DNA from: Notospermus geniculatus
Lineage: Eukaryota; Nemertea; Pilidiophora; Heteronemertea; Lineidae
Assembly (NCBI GenBank): GCA_002633025.1
Contig: NMRB01001255.1
Location: 120,322-184,321 of the forward strand
DNA length: 64,000 nucleotides
Reading direction: 5' to 3'
A model generated the notes under the pieces. It saw only the letters and a program-made list of their open reading frames with translations. It did not search any database and had not been told where the DNA came from. A program made the translations under genes and the position numbers. Shown in pieces: positions 36,101 through 41,714 of the stretch (position 1 is the stretch's first letter; every line of letters starts with the position of its first letter).

Positions 36101-36723
36101 TGACATCCGGAAGACATTTGGAAGTTCACAAATGTCTGAAATGGCTAATCACGAGTGTTACGTCGTAGCCAACTTGATGTCAATGGTAAAAGTCGTTTGC
36201 TTAGAGCATCAACCCTTTCTAGTGGAAGGGCATAAAAAATTAGCTGATGAATAGGTTATAGCCGGGAACGTAGAATCCAGTAGGAAGGTGTAATCCTTGT
36301 GCCCAGTTGTATCTGCGAAGAGGTGCAAGTCTACCCAAGACAACTCTGCTCAAAGTTCCAAAATTCATTTAAGCTCAGACTAGGAAATATCAGTACCGGT
36401 AGTAGATGTAGAACACGTCACTTATGATATTATGTAGTTGACTGGTTCCCGCTTTGACGTTCCACTCCCGTGAAACTCTTCCTGTTGAGCGGACAGTAGC
36501 GCCGCGTGAGTAGGGCCAAATATTGTTGTGAATTGTTGACCAAACAAACTACAATAACAGTACACCATTTCTTTTTTATTTTCATTTTAAATGTTGCCTC
36601 CCCAATATTTTGTTCATTATTTTCCAGGTGATATCCTTGCTGAAAGAACAGCTCTACCACACTGGTATCGTTGACAGCCTCCACGAGGAACATCTTCCGC
36701 GCAAAATGAGCCACTCGCTCTGA
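4564..36723 (+). CDS. ITPRID: ITPRID/KRAP/TESPA1-family protein (IP3 receptor-interacting), very large form; 14 exons, 5' end not found
   Basis: Exons by my reading: 4564-6198, 11371-11438, 12208-12308, 12437-12494, 13116-13241, 14039-14271, 20443-23831, 25658-25730, 27593-27663, 31710-34706, 35165-35215, 35736-35863, 36026-36185, 36628-36723 (TGA). Every junction has AG/GT borders and compatible phase, giving about 3,060 codons. Small exons 2-6 spell the family's IP3R-binding domain: AVREWVNNLPQ, DDLSLGAEA (the final Ala is created by splicing), KRRLAWLKSK, then QILLNLGFG and RIPDRFLQSPSRAEGI. The last four exons form a mostly helical C-terminal block resembling the SSFA2 C-terminal domain. 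Vertebrate KRAP tethers IP3 receptors near actin; the same role here is inferred. Vertebrate members are far shorter (ITPRID2 about 1,250 residues); the extra length sits in three giant disordered exons. Exon 1 begins in phase 1, so an upstream coding exon is expected. Which vertebrate paralogue is closest cannot be decided by eye. Confidence 0.85.
6199..6314 (+). other. Read-through extension of the first large exon (possible alternative 3' end)
   Basis: If the donor at 6199 is not used, the frame stays open for 38 more codons and ends at TGA 6312-6314. The extension contains a Cys-rich motif, CTCVHCTLDHEC. It could be a retained-intron short isoform or chance. No AATAAA was identified directly after it, and a foldback repeat begins at 6448. 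Confidence 0.35.
6448..6676. repeat. Foldback element
   Basis: ACCTTTCCAACAAAGATGGC at the left pairs with GCCATCTTTGTTAGAAAGGT at the right. Inner arms around ACTAGTTCNTGATGACGTC also pair. Confidence 0.8.
6862..7019. repeat. Foldback element with TAAGGCGGTGA ends
   Basis: AAAGCCGGTGACAGACTGG pairs with CCAGTCTATCACCGCCTTA, and the inner TACGCAGCGCGTCC pairs with GGACGCGTTGCTTACG. Confidence 0.8.
7655..7735 (-). repeat. Family A fragment, reverse orientation
   Basis: TTTTCCACTCGTCATTTGTG then CAACCTGAAGAATGAACG, the complement of the family's 3' half. Confidence 0.5.
7822..8008 (+). repeat. Family A MITE copy
   Basis: AAGCGGCTGTAACATATGC, CACTTTTCATGTTTCATTC, AGAAAATGAACGTCGGTGTG and GTGAAAAATGAGCTCCTATG follow the family order. 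Confidence 0.7.
8505..8575 (+). repeat. tRNA-like SINE head (degenerate)
   Basis: GGTAGTGCTGTGGTCAGAG resembles a pol III A box region and TGTATTTGAAACC a weak B box about 40 bases later. Too degenerate for a tRNA gene. Confidence 0.35.
10382..10538. repeat. Family B foldback MITE copy
   Basis: AATAGGGTGGTTCAGAAATC and CGATAAACG at the left; TATCGTTTGATTTCTTAAAC and TCCCTAATA at the right. Confidence 0.8.
10660..10981. repeat. Long foldback element
   Basis: About 90-base arms pair, for example ATAATCGAAGGCCGATCTGC with GCAGATCGGCCTTCGATCAT, and CATCACCCTTCGAGAAAT with ATTTCTCGAAGGGTGATG. Confidence 0.8.
11371..11438 (+). CDS. ITPRID: ITPRID-like gene exon: start of the IP3R-binding domain
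   Basis: This is a 68-base exon between TCGATTTCAG and GTGAGC, entered in phase 1 and left in phase 2. It encodes PSRSKENAVREWVNNLPQ then AAKDG, the Trp-containing amphipathic segment that opens the family's conserved domain. Confidence 0.8.
11602..11898. repeat. Double (nested) hairpin element with GGGCCGTATG ends
   Basis: Four related arms, two direct then two inverted, each with GGGCCGTATG, AAGATTATCTTGAA and CCACAACTTTT. Arm 1 (11602) pairs best with the third (about 11758-11832) and arm 2 (11686) with the fourth (to 11898). Confidence 0.8.
11988..12045. repeat. Short hairpin in intron
   Basis: CTTCGCCTTCGGACTACGCT pairs imperfectly with GCAGTCCGAAGGCGTAGC. Confidence 0.5.
12208..12308 (+). 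CDS. ITPRID: ITPRID-like gene exon: DDLSLGAE motif
   Basis: A 101-base exon after GTTGCTTCAG, with donor GAAG|GTAAAC. It encodes KKAMGTKDAVSLESRPSVER then GPSSEDDLSLGAE. The LSLGAEA signature of the KRAP/TESPA1 domain is completed by the first two bases of the next exon. Confidence 0.85.
12437..12494 (+). CDS. ITPRID: ITPRID-like gene small exon (58 b)
   Basis: Acceptor CTTTCCAG and donor GGAAA|GTGAGT. It encodes (A)KCMSNGDKSTESGQAAPG(K), a variable linker inside the IP3R-binding domain. Phase 1 in and phase 2 out match both neighbours. Confidence 0.75.
13116..13241 (+). CDS. ITPRID: ITPRID-like gene exon: KRRLAWLKSK segment
   Basis: A 126-base exon after TTTCGTTTCAG, with donor TCAAG|GTATGT. 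It encodes RSLSAEPSSSKRRLAWLKSK followed by a Ser-rich stretch ending SASHIS. The basic KRR plus Trp segment is typical of the domain and could also be phosphorylated at the RSLS site. Confidence 0.8.
13427..13872. repeat. Family C foldback MITE copy with internal insert
   Basis: Family C arms, plus about 65 extra bases (13740-13805) absent from the other two copies, containing a hammerhead-like CTGAAGA...GAAA core. Confidence 0.8.
13873..13954 (-). repeat. Family A fragment abutting family C
   Basis: TTTTTCACTCGTCATTTCTC to GCTGTAACAGCAGCCTTAGG. As at 4322, family A sequence directly follows the end of a family C copy. Confidence 0.5.
14039..14271 (+). CDS. ITPRID: ITPRID-like gene exon: core of KRAP IP3R-binding domain
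   Basis: Acceptor TTTATCTCCAG, donor CCTGCAG|GTAAAG. It encodes the best-conserved part of the family: MLLQERKGNPEQILLNLGFG, then a RIPDRF core and a GIEVKHFLNENKDVAEYLEQ helix. Vertebrate proteins carry two adjacent phenylalanines after the RIP.R motif that are needed to bind IP3 receptors. This protein has Phe-Leu there. The exon leaves in phase 1, and the next exon restores the codon as Glu. Confidence 0.9.
14272..14942 (+). CDS. ITPRID: In-frame extension of the IP3R-binding-domain exon: possible short isoform with its own C-terminus
   Basis: Ignoring the donor at 14272, the same frame stays open for 222 more codons to TAG 14940-14942. The translation looks like real protein: a helical start (SLFFESLEDLISYFIS), then an Asn/His/Asp-rich disordered stretch and a Ser/Pro-rich end closing with HLSPDEHLV. 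An open frame this long after a good donor suggests an alternative terminal exon that would give a protein with the binding domain but without the giant exons. Transcript evidence is lacking. Confidence 0.55.
15255..15396 (+). repeat. Family A MITE copy
   Basis: TAAGCCTGCTGTTACACAG at the left and CAATGTAACAGCGGCCTTA at the right form the terminal inverted repeat. The body matches other copies. Confidence 0.8.
15933..16125 (+). repeat. Family A MITE copy
   Basis: TAAGGCTGCCGTTACATGAA to TTATGTAACAGCGGCC, with the full body including AGAAAATGAACGTCGGTGTG. Confidence 0.8.
16222..16380. repeat. Family B foldback MITE, best-preserved copy
   Basis: TAATAGGGAGTTTAAGAAAT and CAAACGATAA at the left; exact complement TTATCGTTTGATTTCTTAAA and CTCCCTATTA at the right. 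Confidence 0.9.
16792..16914. repeat. Near-perfect hairpin with (G)GGCCGTATTCTAGAA ends
   Basis: GTATTCTAGAACGTTCCTTA pairs with TAAGGAACGTTCTAGAATAC, and the arms continue through ACCTTAAATCTATTG. The loop is about 15 bases. Confidence 0.9.
19232..19356. repeat. Near-perfect hairpin with GGGAGGTTTCGCA ends
   Basis: GGGAGGTTTCGCAAGCGCCC pairs with GGGCGCATGCGAAACCTCCC, and TAGGCCCTACGACGACGTTT with AAACGTCGTCGTAGGGCCTA. Confidence 0.9.
19712..19834. repeat. Hairpin with TATTCATAAAAGCTAGCAAA ends
   Basis: AGCAAATGCTTTTACTT pairs with AAGTAAAAGCATTTGCT. Related to the elements at 29945, 31292 and 40196. Confidence 0.8.
20443..23831 (+). CDS. ITPRID: ITPRID-like gene giant exon (1,130 codons, acidic/Ser-rich)
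   Basis: Acceptor TTTTCTTTTGCAG, donor ACTGTT|GTGAGT, phase 1 in and phase 0 out; a stop follows four codons into the intron. The protein is largely disordered. It contains RRARAVSEGAML, SQSISLPNLRDPRF and KSSSVDDILEG phosphosite-like motifs, a VETQTD motif, a 41-residue tandem duplication (21765-22010), and a Cys-rich patch (SMCCLCPRQCGED) near 23410. No enzymatic domain is visible. The open length alone makes it coding. Confidence 0.9.
24378..25391 (+). mobile_element. Rearranged Tc1/mariner-type transposon, non-functional
   Basis: Termini TACAGGGTGACCC and GGGTCACCCTGTA include a TA target duplication. The left arm (24380-24752) is an inverted copy of the right arm (25024-25389). Only the middle holds further transposase sequence: QWFQQDGATPHTSDV with a catalytic Asp, then HSPDLNPPDFYLWG. 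The N-terminal helix-turn-helix and first catalytic Asp are absent, an in-frame TAG interrupts CDIE/AAHSP (25003-25005), and a frameshift follows near 25050. It lies in an ITPRID-like intron. Confidence 0.85.
24810..25237 (+). pseudogene. Mariner-like transposase fragment
   Basis: Central and C-terminal part of a DDE transposase: KKFWTSLGRRRGIDRDEQWF, QQDGATPHTS, RLISRRCDIE, stop, HSPDLNPPDFYLWG, frameshift, NNPQTIGELKAAIT. By my count about 36 residues separate the QQD Asp from the SPD Asp and 41 from the PPD Asp. A second inverted copy of only the C-terminal part is on the minus strand at 24655-24752. Confidence 0.85.
25658..25730 (+). CDS. ITPRID: ITPRID-like gene small exon (GVQTS motif)
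   Basis: Acceptor CTATTTCAG and donor AACTG|GTAGGT. It encodes VDCADESKKTVPTSVRQSG then VQTST. Entry phase 0 fits the preceding giant exon, and exit phase 1 fits the exon at 27593. Confidence 0.65.
25995..26003 (+). CDS. ITPRID: Possible 9-base microexon
   Basis: TCTGCAG|CAGGCACAG|GTAAGT places a 9-base (or 6-base, using the second AG) segment between an acceptor and a near-perfect donor in the correct intron. Either length keeps the frame and would add Ala-Gly-Thr between Ser-Thr and Val-Arg-Cys. The pyrimidine tract is modest. Confidence 0.3.
26331..26589. repeat. Foldback element with AGGGAGTAAGAAATAAAAG ends
   Basis: GGGAGTAAGAAATAAAAGTG pairs with CACTTTTATTTCTTACTCCC, and GGAATTTTGCGCG pairs with CGCGCAAAAATTCC. 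Confidence 0.85.
27130..27503. repeat. Family C foldback MITE copy
   Basis: GAGGTTTCGCAAATCTGACG and ACGAAATTGGACTTCATTTC at the left; ATTTCATCAGGTTTGCGAAA at the right. Confidence 0.85.
27593..27663 (+). CDS. ITPRID: ITPRID-like gene small exon (CxC motif)
   Basis: Acceptor TTTAATTTCAG, donor CACCAG|GTTAGT. It encodes (V)RCTCSFVQDPDLEHLEKQR then HDHQ. An alternative AG at 27619 would shift the frame, so the upstream AG is preferred on phase grounds. The 32-bp satellite starts 35 bases downstream. Confidence 0.65.
27698..27889. repeat. 32-bp tandem repeat, six copies
   Basis: GTTCATGATCTTATCCTTGA + TCAAGAATCATA repeated six times, essentially identical. Each unit has a TTGATCAA palindrome flanked by ATGAT/ATCAT. 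Confidence 0.95.
28031..28336 (+). repeat. Dispersed repeat, copy 1
   Basis: About 300 bases from CCCTAAAAAGGCAGAA to TTTTGGGACAGA. A second copy in the same orientation lies at 34752-35060, on the other side of the giant exon at 31710. Confidence 0.85.
29665..29815 (+). repeat. Dispersed repeat (GGTGTCACTA family)
   Basis: GATTGGTGCTCACTCAAGC, CATGAATGGGTCCGCTAGG, GGGCCGTAGTGACACCTATT. Matches 35590-35690. Confidence 0.55.
29945..30064. repeat. Hairpin with GATATGAATAAAAGC ends
   Basis: GGTGATATGAATAAAAGCTA pairs with the TAGTCTTTATTCATATCGCC region, and ATGCTTTTACTT with AAGTAAAAGCAT. Confidence 0.8.
30186..30476. repeat. Foldback element
   Basis: GAGTCATTGACAAATGTTTA, GATAACCTTCCATAA and TTTGATGGGGTTTTCGG at the left all have complements in order at the right (to 30476). 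Confidence 0.85.
30695..30856. repeat. MITE with TTAAAGGGCCTCTAGAGGCA ends
   Basis: TTAAAGGGCCTCTAGAGGCA (30695) and its complement TGCCTCTAGAGGCCCTTTAA (30856). The interior is not palindromic. Confidence 0.85.
30877..31165. repeat. Foldback element with TAAAGGTGCC ends
   Basis: TAAAGGTGCCCACATGTCGA pairs with TCGACCTGTAGGCACCTTA, and CATTGCGTCCTGAAGCAACT pairs with GTTGCTTCAAGACGCAATG. Confidence 0.85.
31292..31408. repeat. Hairpin, relative of the 19712/29945 elements
   Basis: AATAAAAACTGGTAATGCTT and CAAAACTGAAGTGAAAGCAT then TTACTAGAATTCC form degenerate arms. Confidence 0.55.
31445..31646. repeat. Foldback element just upstream of a giant exon
   Basis: AGCCCAGTTTCCAGTGCAGC and GTCGTGGTTTGCG pair with CCGCAAACCGCGGCGAACTG and GGAAACTGGCCT. 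It ends 64 bases before the exon at 31710. Confidence 0.7.
31710..34706 (+). CDS. ITPRID: ITPRID-like gene giant exon (999 codons)
   Basis: Acceptor CATCTTTTTGCAG and donor GTAAAG|GTATGA, phase 0 at both ends, so skipping it keeps the frame. It starts IFDNLLRKNMGQNESGHIDA. It is rich in Ser, Glu and Asp, with repeated RS.S..D-type motifs (RSRSAEDM, TRSLSSEDF, HSRSSTDIH, RRAKSASDIHE) that look like basophilic-kinase or 14-3-3 sites. No folded domain is recognised. The donor could also be six bases earlier (TCG|GTAAAG). Confidence 0.9.
34752..35060 (+). repeat. Dispersed repeat, copy 2
   Basis: Same orientation and order as 28031-28336 (CCCTAAAAAGGCAGAACC, AATATTCCATGG, CACTTTCACATTTTCTTGT, TCTTTGGGACAGA). 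Confidence 0.85.
35165..35215 (+). CDS. ITPRID: ITPRID-like gene small exon: CGIPWNV
   Basis: A 51-base exon after TTTTCTCCTGCAG, with donor GAGT|GTAAGT. It encodes TPSCGIPWNVNMGHEKS, phase 0 on both sides. The GIPWN stretch appears to open the conserved C-terminal domain. Confidence 0.7.
35425..35690 (+). repeat. Dispersed repeat (GGTGTCACTA family), longest copy
   Basis: Bounded by ATAGGTGTCACTAGTGG and GGGCCGTAGTGACACCTGTT, which are imperfect inverted repeats. Ends about 45 bases before the exon at 35736. Confidence 0.6.
35736..35863 (+). CDS. ITPRID: ITPRID-like gene exon: C-terminal helical domain, part 1
   Basis: Acceptor CTCGTTGACAG, donor GACAG|GTTTGT. It encodes QALSDLDLLDMSCVRYKAEL then KELEMVSDMVYMGNMEKLALED, a heptad-like Leu/Met pattern consistent with a coiled coil. 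Phase 0 in, phase 2 out. Confidence 0.8.
36026..36185 (+). CDS. ITPRID: ITPRID-like gene exon: C-terminal helical domain, part 2
   Basis: Acceptor TTTTTCCAG, donor TCAATG|GTAAAA. It encodes RDALTSINSIRSEIYSEVSA followed by LERQLLDIRKTFG and a linker ending ANLMSM. This was among the segments that first suggested the KRAP/SSFA2 C-terminal block. The phase fits both neighbours. Confidence 0.8.
36628..36723 (+). CDS. ITPRID: ITPRID-like gene last coding exon
   Basis: Acceptor TTATTTTCCAG. It encodes VISLLKEQLYHTGIVDSLHE then EHLPRKMSHSL and TGA 36721-36723. It continues the preceding helix in phase 0. The 3' UTR follows, and I did not find a convincing AATAAA close by. Confidence 0.75.
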   Translation: MISLLKEQLYHTGIVDSLHEEHLPRKMSHSL

Positions 36724-37605
36724 AATTCATTCTGTATCTGCTGCTTGATGCAAGAAGAGTTTCTGGTGATGCGGGATGCCCGAGTCGTTATTCTGCACTG
36801 CTGGTGGATGCTCTGGGAACTGCTGATGGTGCTCCGCCACGACCTGCTGATCGGGACTCCAGGAATATGCTGATGGGTGTCCTGTACACAGTACTGTTGA
36901 GGGTGTAAAATGGCCTTCATTTAAAAAATTGGAAATCTAGTCATGAGAGGATGTATAAAATTGTTGGTTGCTGGCCGTTGCAAAATTAATCCACCCATTA
37001 TTCCTGTTTCTGACTTAGTTGTAGAGGCTACGTGTGCTTTGGAGTATATGTTGACAACAAAACTTTGTACCCGGTACGTTGCTCGGAACATGGTCATCTA
37101 TTTCAAGTAGGCCTACAGTATTAAATGTGCACCAGTTGTTAATTCATGGCTTAACTTTGTTCAGCAAATTTTGCCTTTAGAGCCATGGATTTTCTTTCCG
37201 TGTGTTTTCAGTTCTCTGGTTAAGATAAAGTTTTTAGTTTTGTTACATGTTTTGTTGAAATTTTTAAGCAGGCTAGGCCTACAAGCTGAATTCAAAAGTG
37301 AAGGTTGAACTTTTCGATTGTGGTGTTTGCTGTTCGTGACATTGCTCTTCATTGCGTCTACTAATGTCCACCACGCACGGTCAAAATTGTCTTCACACTG
37401 CTACTAGGCCTAATGTAGGCATACTCTGCAGGCCTACTGTTCATATTCCACTGTTTCAAAAAGGTCCTGCTACCCTTGCATGAAAGTCGTTGGCCCGGAA
37501 TTGGCATGAGGCTGAAGAGAATTCTGCTAACAATTTGACAGTGTCATCCATATGTACCCGGGCATATGTACCGCCGTTTTAGTGTAGTTCATGATCATCA
37601 GATTA

Positions 37606-37745
37606 GTTCCTTGATCCACCGCTTTGGGGTGTTGGATAAAAGTAGACCAAGACCTGTCCCTCCACTGAGGGCCAAATACTGTAGCCCTACCGCTGAGATT
37701 GGGAACCAATCTCGGACAACCGACAACCCCAGCGGTGGATCATGG
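37606..37745. repeat. Hairpin
   Basis: TTGATCCACCGCTTTGGGGT pairs with ACCCCAGCGGTGGATCA. Confidence 0.7.
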
Positions 37746-37824
37746 AACCATATAGTATTGCATGATCTTGCTGACTGCCTTGATTGATGCCGGTGCAACG
37801 TAAACGAGTGTACCCGTCATCGAT

Positions 37825-37882
37825 CGTCCGCCGGACGCTCAGTAACAATTTGGTGGTGTAAACCATTGTCCGGCGGACAGAT
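37825..37882. repeat. Inverted repeat of CCGCCGGAC
   Basis: CGTCCGCCGGACGC and TTGTCCGGCGGACA face each other. The same word recurs at 39430-39675. Confidence 0.55.
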
Positions 37883-38671
37883 AATTATAACCGCTTGCTG
37901 TAAATGGCTGTCCGGGGAGGACTGGGATTTATGCCTAGAGCTGTCACTGAATGTCCGAACTGCGTGTACCGTTCAGATTCATCCAAGTATGCAAAATCGA
38001 ATTCCCACTGCTGAACTTTACCTTGTTATGGTTTCGGATTCTAGTATCGGAAACCATACTAGTGTTGGTCATGGTGTCCGTCTGTGTATCTGTCCGTCTG
38101 TCTGTTCAGTCTGCCACAACTGTAACTTTGTCCCTGCAAGAGCTACAGACCTGGATGTGACCTACCCCTAGGTAACATGACCTGAGCTACAAGATGGAAT
38201 GAAAATTTCAGGTCTCCGATACCTGGTTCATGGTGAAATTGATATATCAAAAGTTGAAATTTTGTCTGTCACACTTTTGTTTCTTGAATAACTCGTCTCC
38301 GAGGCCAGGCAGAGCACTAGTAACAAGTTCCTTCCCTATGTTTTTGGCCCTCGGCAAGATACTGGCATTTATTCTCCAGGGTGAGCATCATAATGATATT
38401 GATATATCAAATTTGATATTTTGACATATCGGGAGATCTACCACAGTATGCGACTTGAAACTGGTATTACAACATCATAGCTCATCCAAGGACGTTATTG
38501 CAACTGAAATTTTCAGTTTGCACCTGCTTAGTCACATGATATTTGCTGACATCATGGCGAGATTTGATATTCAAATTTGATAACATGTGATAAATCAGAA
38601 TCTGGTGATGGTAGAAGCCTAAAACCTTCACCTACACCTAGGTTATCACGGATGAGCTTTCAGATTACGCA

Positions 38672-38756
38672 ATGACCTGGACAGTTGACCTTGACCTCTG
38701 ACCGTTCAAGTCATTACGCAATGACCTGGACGGTCAGAGGTCAAGCTCAAGGTCAA
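38672..38756. repeat. Palindrome of AGGTCA-type half-sites
   Basis: TTGACCTTGACCTCTGACCG is followed 40 bases later by CGGTCAGAGGTCAAGCTCAA and GGTCAA. Also a direct repeat of ACGCAATGACCTGGAC. Confidence 0.6.
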
Positions 38757-39192
38757 ACACTTCTTAAGTGCAAGTCTTCTCAGGATTTCATGAGAAAACT
38801 AATTAGAAGCTTGAACTAAATCTCCACACGTTTTATTTGAATTATTTCAATTTATACAGGCTATTAGGCCTTAAAACAGTACGTATTGATTAAAATTAGA
38901 GGCATCCAGAACCCCCCCAACGAANAACGAACGATGAATTCAGCCAAAATTTACATGATATACGGAAAACATGGCCATTCCTGAAGTTTGAATTGGTAAT
39001 TAGGCTTAATTTTTTTAAAAAAATACTTCTCCGCATCGTCTTGAAGTTGAGAAAATGTTTTTAAAATATGTCTACAAAATTTGACGAACAGGAAGACGAT
39101 CACCATAACAGAGTGGTGCCTAAAGATTATGATATACCTGAAATGTCGGAGCAAATGATTTATTAACGGAGAAAGAGTAAAGGTTTGCTGTG

Positions 39193-39264
39193 GGATTCGA
39201 ACCTGCAACTGGTGAACCTGTGATCTGAAAGGAGAGAATGAGTGACTGTTAGTGAGCTAGGCTA
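39193..39264 (-). repeat. tRNA-like SINE head
   Basis: On the minus strand TAGCCTAGCTCACTAACAG (A-box-like) is followed about 50 bases later by a consensus B box GGTTCGAATCC. It lacks a foldable acceptor stem, so a SINE or tRNA relic rather than a gene. Confidence 0.5.
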
Positions 39265-39462
39265 TTGGGGCGATCTGCTCGGACCACGATTTTTTTGCCC
39301 CTTATTCCAAATCTATTGACTTGCCTTCGCTGTGACTCACAATAGCCAAAGGCCTATCAGACCTGAACAATGGTCGGACGGTGATTTACGGGCGGACAAC
39401 CGTTGACACTACTGTTGTAACGTTACAGAGTGTCCGTATAATTCATAGTCCGGCGGACTGGG

Positions 39463-39620
39463 AATGGGGAGGTTTCGAAATCAAACGATAAACCAAAACT
39501 TTACGACAACGTTATTTTTCATACTACACATTAACCAGATTTTGCATTGCATTTTCGGTACAAAAATAAAGTTGTCGTTAACGTTTACGTTTATCGTTTG
39601 ATTTCGAAACCTCCCTATTG
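39463..39620. repeat. Family B copy nested in a larger palindrome
   Basis: AATGGGGAGGTTTCGAAATC to GATTTCGAAACCTCCCTATT. Flanked on the outside by AGTCCGGCGGACTGGGA and its complement. Confidence 0.85.
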
Positions 39621-40195
39621 ACGGCCTTCGGCCGTCATTCCCAGTCCGCCGGACTCTGGCTAACAGGGTACATTCATTAACGTTACACCGGGTAAAAATC
39701 CGAGATTGACTGCAGTGGCATGCAAGATTATTTGTACTTTCTTACCAGATAATTCTGTACATGGACCCGTCTATTGTTTTCCTGCCCTGCTGTCACCCCG
39801 ATTCGTTCTTATGAACCAGTGTTGCTCCTGTTATACTGTCTTGTTGATAAGATATAACTAAAAAATATATTTTATACAGTTAAACTGAATTTGCGTTTGA
39901 TTTATTCATTCTTCGTCACAATGCCGGACCTTCTCGTCGAGGGTGCAGGTAAGACGTTGCTAAATTCTCTTTGAGGAAATACCGAATCTGGAAGAAGGTA
40001 GGCCTACTCCTTAAAGAAATTTGACATGTGCCTTCGACAAAGATGAAATTAGTGAATAATTTTCATTTATGAAAGCATTGACGCTCTAGCCTATTTGTTC
40101 GGGACGAATGGTCCATTCGTCAGGCAGCCGATCAAAATCACGTTTATACAATGTATATCATTCGGCATTCTGCACGAATCTCCTCTAGCGCTGCA

Positions 40196-40575
40196 ATGGG
40201 CCGTATGCATAAAAATGAAGCATTTACTTCTAGCAAAAGCAAAAAGTAGAAGCAGTTGCTTGAAGCCAAAAGTAAAAGTAAAAGCAGTTACTTGGTTTCA
40301 TATGCATAATCTTTTACTTCTACTTCAAAGCAAAGGCTTATACTTGACAAGCATTTGCTTGTTTACCAAAGGTTCTACAGTTGGCGCAATTGCTCAATAT
40401 TATGCATATGAATTCTAGCATTTGCTAGAAAGGAACAAGTAAATAGTAACTGCTTTTTGTAATAGCAATTGCCTTTTAGCAAAAGCATTAACTTTGGGTT
40501 TTATGCATACGGATGGAAGTAATTGCTTCAATTTTCAAGTAAAAAGCATTTGCTTTTCTTTATGCATATGGACCA
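40196..40575. repeat. Foldback element with ATGGGCCGTATGCATAAA ends
   Basis: ATGGGCCGTATGCATA at the left and TATGCATATGGACCAT at the right. The interior is many short direct and inverted copies of AAAAGCAATTGCTT-like words. Confidence 0.8.
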
Positions 40576-41559
40576 TTGTCAGACCACGGTGCATGTCCCT
40601 GGATTCAGCTCGCAGCGCCACACTTTCTGGCGGCGAATTAATGAACTACATGTATCTTTAGGTCTCACAACAGTAAATACCGGGAGTAAATACCGGTAGA
40701 ACTTAATATGGAGGCGCGCTATCCAAGGGGCGCGCGTCCTTTTTGGCCAACATCGACCGTGGAATTTGGAGCAAATCATTGAAATTCACCAAAAAATTCA
40801 ATTTTATAGTAGCACAGGTTACCCCCTCCTGGATCCGCCCCTGTTCTGTGGTTGCCCCCTGCAACTGAATGTGAGTGTAGGCTCTGGGTAGGCCCATTCA
40901 TGCAATGCCCCATATGCTTCTCCATTTAACTGTGCTCCATTACCACGTGAAACCTTTGACCACAAGGGCCTATGCAAATTCATAAAACCTTGCTAGGCCG
41001 AGATCAAGGCTACTAGGAAGGTTTTATGAAGTTTTTTTTATATGGGCCTACCAGTTGAAGTGTCCAGTTTAGGTCCAGATACCTACACAATTAGCAACCA
41101 ATAGGCCCACCCAAATAGGCCTATAGCACGGTTTTATGAATTCATATGGGTTTTTCTACTATTTTTGGGTGGAGCCCCATATAGTGACGACGTCAGACAA
41201 ATGCCAGATGACATTTCCCGCATTCCTCAATGATGACTGACAGGACGGCAGACTAGTTTTGTAGCCTATTTCGGCTATAGAAGAATCCTGTATTAACGAC
41301 ATAGATTTTGAACCGGACACCACGATACCAATTCCCTTGATTGAGAAAGTAGTCCTGCCTAATTGACATTTTATATTGGTTATTGTAATATTGACACTAA
41401 ATCAATCTAAAGAATAACTGAAAAATATATATGTAAGTATTTTTCTCATTTTGTGTGAAATTACAGAGTTATTACTAATACTAATGGTTTTCATAAAGTA
41501 AAGTTATAGATCTATATTTGCTGCGGATGGGTATACCGGTTTACCCAGCAGGTGCCCGT

Positions 41560-41714
41560 CTGTCCGCATGCGCAGTAAGGTAAATTCGCCATATTGGAAA
41601 TTGAAGTGCATTAGCCTTTCGGAAAGTCTCCAAAAAATCCAGCTAGATAGTCGCTTATTTCGATTTATTCGCTGCTACTCTGTGTGGTTGCGTGGAAAAG
41701 GTCCTAAAGTACAG
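41560..41714 (+). promoter_or_regulatory. CTNNB1: Candidate promoter and 5' non-coding exon of beta-catenin
   Basis: An NRF1-like CCGCATGCGCAG (41564-41575) and a YY1-type site (CGCCATATT, 41587-41595) are followed by a TATA-less stretch ending in ACAG|GTAAGA at 41714/41715. The first coding exon (46718) opens with an acceptor and 42 bases of leader, so an upstream non-coding exon must exist. This is the best-looking one, but a second CpG-rich segment at 43365-43450 competes. Confidence 0.4.

Larger units (their letters stand above)
36724..41559. other. 3' UTR plus intergenic region between ITPRID-like and beta-catenin genes
   Basis: No coding potential is recognised. It contains hairpins at about 37606-37745, a palindromic CCGGCGGAC repeat (37825, 39430), a receptor-half-site palindrome at 38672, a tRNA-like sequence at 39193 and a long foldback at 40196. 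Confidence 0.6.

Noticed and set aside
36724-36880. In-frame reading continues about 50 codons after the TGA of the ITPRID-like last exon
   Set aside because: The context TGAAAT is not a known read-through signal, and the CTG-rich stretch is open in more than one frame, so it is most simply 3' UTR.
39193-39264. tRNA gene on the minus strand
   Set aside because: B box is good but no acceptor or anticodon stem can be formed; treated as a SINE head.
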